A DNA stretch of 32,240 nt, taken from the NCBI GenBank assembly GCA_010015745.1, contig ML978360.1, positions 1 to 32,240 of the forward strand, written 5' to 3'. The translations under genes and the position numbers were made by a program. The notes beneath the pieces are model-generated. The model saw only the letters and a program-made list of their open reading frames with translations. It was not told where the DNA came from and ran no database searches. This DNA is from Setomelanomma holmii (Eukaryota > Ascomycota > Dothideomycetes > Pleosporales > Phaeosphaeriaceae). Numbering within the stretch: the first letter of the stretch is position 1; every line of letters begins with the position of its first letter. Shown one piece after another: positions 29,856-32,240 of this stretch.

Positions 29856-32240
29856 CTAATTGCATATCTTATATATCACAGTTACATCGTTGTCGCTAAG
29901 GGTCTCAACTGACTCCTTGATTGCTGCCCTGCTTGGCGGGTTAAAGCTATCTGCTCGCCAACTCTTGATACACTAGAGAGCAGCAAGTAACTGTGACCTA
30001 ATACTTCGACGTCGTGGCTCAAGTAAGTTACTAAGCTGGCTAAGTAACCGCTCGCATTCGCAGCTACTAACTAGGATAGACAACACGTCAAGTGCAAGTT
30101 GTGCCAACTGTGGGTACTTTGGACGCAACGCGACCTAATAACTAATTGGATTGCCGCTGTTCTTAAACTGTGCGCTTGTATAGGCTGGTTTAAAGCATCG
30201 CCAGCGCTCTAAATGATCTATTGAAGAGATATCGTCGCTGCTGTTGTAGCTAGGCTCCGCGTTTACAAGTGCAGCGATGGAGTCGCGCAAACTGCTTGTC
30301 TGCGGTACTAGACGCTTCACTGGATTTGATGGCGGCTTGTACTGTGTCCAGAGCTGCTTTAACGCAGCCTCGTTCTTGATTACCCAGTCAGGTTTATCGT
30401 GCCAGCTGTTCTTGCAGTAGTTCTTGTAGTATAGGTGGAGGCAGCAGGATGCGTAGTACATGGGCGAGTCGTCGAGCATGCTATAGTACTTATCAAGCTT
30501 TGCCTAAGCCGCGCGCAAATTGATCGATATATGGTCCTCAGGCACGCCGTTAGCGTTGAAGTTGACGCTCCTGTATAACGTAGTAGTAGATTCGTAGGCC
30601 TTGAGTATAGCCTTAAACTGCGGGGTGATCTTACGTATTGCCCCAAACTTGCCTAACTTGCCGCGAGCTTCAAGGCTGTTGCAAGCCTCCTTCAGCGGCT
30701 GCAGCACCGCAATATACTCGGTTATTTCCGCCTAGTCACTGGCTGACAGCCTACCAGACCTCATCTAACGAGGCGCCTCTGGCAACATGTTCCCTTTGCC
30801 ATTAGCGTACGTGTCTTTGCGATCTTGTCGTTCTATGTGGTCGTTTGCGTACTTGTCAACAGCATCTTTAAGCGTAATAGCGTGCTTGAATGCGATGTGA
30901 TAATTATTCCAGCGGGTAACAACAGGCTTTACAGGCTCTAGTTAGCTCTCTAATAGGGCGTGTAGGAGTGCGTTTACAAAGCGTTGCGCGTCAGCGAATA
31001 GACTATGCTGCATAGGCGTTCAAACATAGTTAATAATGTCTATCAGTACCCTTAGAGGCCCTTCTCTGCGCCACTCCTTAAGAAACTGCGCCTCTATCTT
31101 GAACTCCTCCTTGCTGTTGTTGTAGGCGTTATTATTAAGCCTAAAGATAATCATCTACCTAACAAGATTAAGTGTGTAAGGTGCGCAGCAGAGGCGACAA
31201 TAAGACGCGTCAAATTCATACTTAATCGCGAGGTAGTCAACTGCAGTATTATTGGCGGAGGCGTTATTAAGGACGAAGCAGCCACCAGTCTGATAGATTA
31301 TACCAAAGCTCTGCAGTGTTTGACTAACAACTTCAGCTATCCTCTTGCCCGTGTAAGCGCCTGTAAGCTGTGGCAGGGCGATAGGAAGATCCCTAAGGAT
31401 ACTGTTGGCGTCAGCAAAACAAGCTACTACTCTAAAGAATCCACGCTTGCCGCCTATTATTGTCTATCTATTAAAGCTTATATAGACTTTGCTGATAGCT
31501 TGTGACAAGGCGTGAACAACCTGCGGCTCCATAAAACGATAAAGTCGCATAACGTAGCTAGAAACACTGTTATGACTTATGTCAGATGTGAGAGAACAGA
31601 GCAGACATGAAGGAAGCAGAAGGTTGTTGTATTGAGCGAGCAATAGAGAGCGTTTATATACACAACCAAGATGAGTAAGCAAGTAACGTGAAGTCACATG
31701 AGAGATGTAGTTCACATGTACCTTGTGAACTAGAGTGCCAGGCTGACAACTTACCCACAACGCCTCTACTGCCTCTGGGTTTGCATACGCGATCATCTCG
31801 TTGAAGGCAGGCGTTTCAATCTCGCGCAGGGGGTGGTTATTGTTGACAAGCTAGAAGACTGCTGCATAATAGAAGCCTTAGATATCAAAGTTGCCTATGC
31901 TGCTAGCAATGTCCTGCCTTAACGCGAGGCCTCCTTCAACTGCAAACTTAATTAATGACTGCCTTTAAGCACGCTTAGAGACTGCAAGGTTACCTCTATT
32001 GTCGCATCAGTAGCCTAGCTTATTAATTCCTATATGATTTATTGCAGCCGAGGTTAGGTTTGTTGTTTTGTGTATAACTTCATCGTAGGTGTCCTTGTAG
32101 CTATAGCAGAGCTTGCACATAAAGAAGGTTCTCTTAGGGTCCTAGTGTTAGCAGTTGGGAGTAGGAGATATAGTGGATGTAAGGGTGTATTGTGTGGTGT
32201 AGTTGTTGTGTTCAGTGTTGTGGACTGAGATGTCCGTAGC
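29856..32240 (-). pseudogene. hAT transposase with nonsense codons, N-terminus near or beyond the window edge
   Basis: From the window edge the minus strand reads a BED-like zinc finger (RTFFMCKLCYSYKD...AINHI), then MIAYANPEAVEALWVS, interrupted by the solo LTR, then SYVMRLYRFMEPQVVHALSQ, GGKRGFFRVVACF, GAYTGKRIAEVVSQTLQSFG, EACNSLEARGKLGKFGAIRK, AKLDKYYSMLDDSPMYYASC and the dimerisation domain LALDVLSILVSSCECERLLS. In-frame stops at 30765, 30732, 30504, 30135 and 29973, and others nearer the N-terminus, sit where related transposases have Trp or Gln, again CpA-to-TpA type. The protein probably ended at 29856. Not functional. Confidence 0.75.
31580..31748 (-). repeat. Solo-LTR-like element, copy C (nested in hAT)
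   Basis: 169 bp from TGTCAG to CTGACA with perfect 5-bp duplications ACTTA (31575-31579 and 31749-31753). Same orientation as copy A. It interrupts the second hAT transposase between ALWVS and the segment SYVMRLYRF, so it inserted after the hAT element. Its inverted repeat reads tagttcaca/tgtgaacta, with both outer bases changed relative to copies A and B. Confidence 0.87.

Larger units (their letters stand above)
29561..32240 (-). mobile_element. Second hAT-family transposon, truncated by the window edge
   Basis: The minus strand holds a decayed hAT transposase from 29856 to the end of the window. The left end is inferred at CAGACTTGTCAAC (29561), which resembles hAT termini; if so the target duplication would be taggatag (29553-29560). 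The mate TIR and second duplication are beyond 32240, so this cannot be verified here. Subterminal repeats (29569-29705) and an inserted solo LTR (31580-31748) lie within. It is a different subfamily from the element at 3325, judged from its transposase and ends. Confidence 0.7.

Noticed and set aside
31320..31505. 61-aa plus-strand open frame
   Set aside because: Antisense shadow of the second hAT transposase, whose minus-strand segments match the family.
1..32240. CRISPR array, rRNA, secondary-metabolite core enzyme (PKS/NRPS)
   Set aside because: None seen. The genes are eukaryotic, and the oxidase, RidA and dioxygenase lie without any backbone synthase in the window.

Overview
The window looks like a nuclear contig of a filamentous ascomycete, most likely a Dothideomycete. 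Genes have no operon structure. Introns are 45-95 nt with GTRAGT-like donors, CTRAC-like branch sites and YAG acceptors. The gene families (GH78 rhamnosidase with signal peptide, secreted L-amino acid oxidase, F-box-like LPxELRN proteins, large ankyrin proteins) are typical of Pezizomycotina. The transposons carry nonsense codons that all fit CpA-to-TpA change, the signature of repeat-induced point mutation (RIP). I saw no rRNA, tRNA or CRISPR.

Layout. 1-1023: a small single-pass membrane protein. 1024-7607: a decayed minus-strand ankyrin gene split by a complete hAT transposon (3325-6496), with a multi-TM gene directly upstream that may be its 5' end. 9151-10358: a type II membrane glycosyltransferase with a spliced TM exon. 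11711-12595: a proline-rich protein with an in-frame TAG or a small intron. 13091-14209: an F-box-like protein. 15889-17978: a secreted GH78 alpha-L-rhamnosidase. 18268-18922: a broken F-box-like gene. 19302-20260: an Asp-nucleophile alpha/beta hydrolase (epoxide hydrolase/dehalogenase type). 21329-25503: a secreted L-amino acid oxidase and a RidA-family protein with a signal peptide, divergently transcribed, with a decayed gene between them. 25592-26251: an acidic protein of unknown function. 26733-27952: a TauD/TfdA-type 2-oxoglutarate dioxygenase. 28959-32240: a gene remnant hit by a solo LTR and then by a second, RIP-marked hAT element that runs off the window and itself carries another solo LTR.

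Three copies of one 169-bp solo-LTR-like element (TGTCAG...CTGACA type ends) sit at 20754, 29232 and 31580. All are exactly 169 bp and each is flanked by a different perfect 5-bp target duplication.

The most interesting functional arrangement is the LAAO/RidA pair. LAAO makes 2-imino acids plus H2O2 from amino acids, and RidA enzymes hydrolyse 2-imino acids to keto acids and ammonia. Both proteins start with a signal peptide, which suggests an extracellular or secretory-pathway imine-handling system. Spliced models for the glycosyltransferase, rhamnosidase, hydrolase, RidA and dioxygenase were built by hand; each keeps a single frame across all exons.
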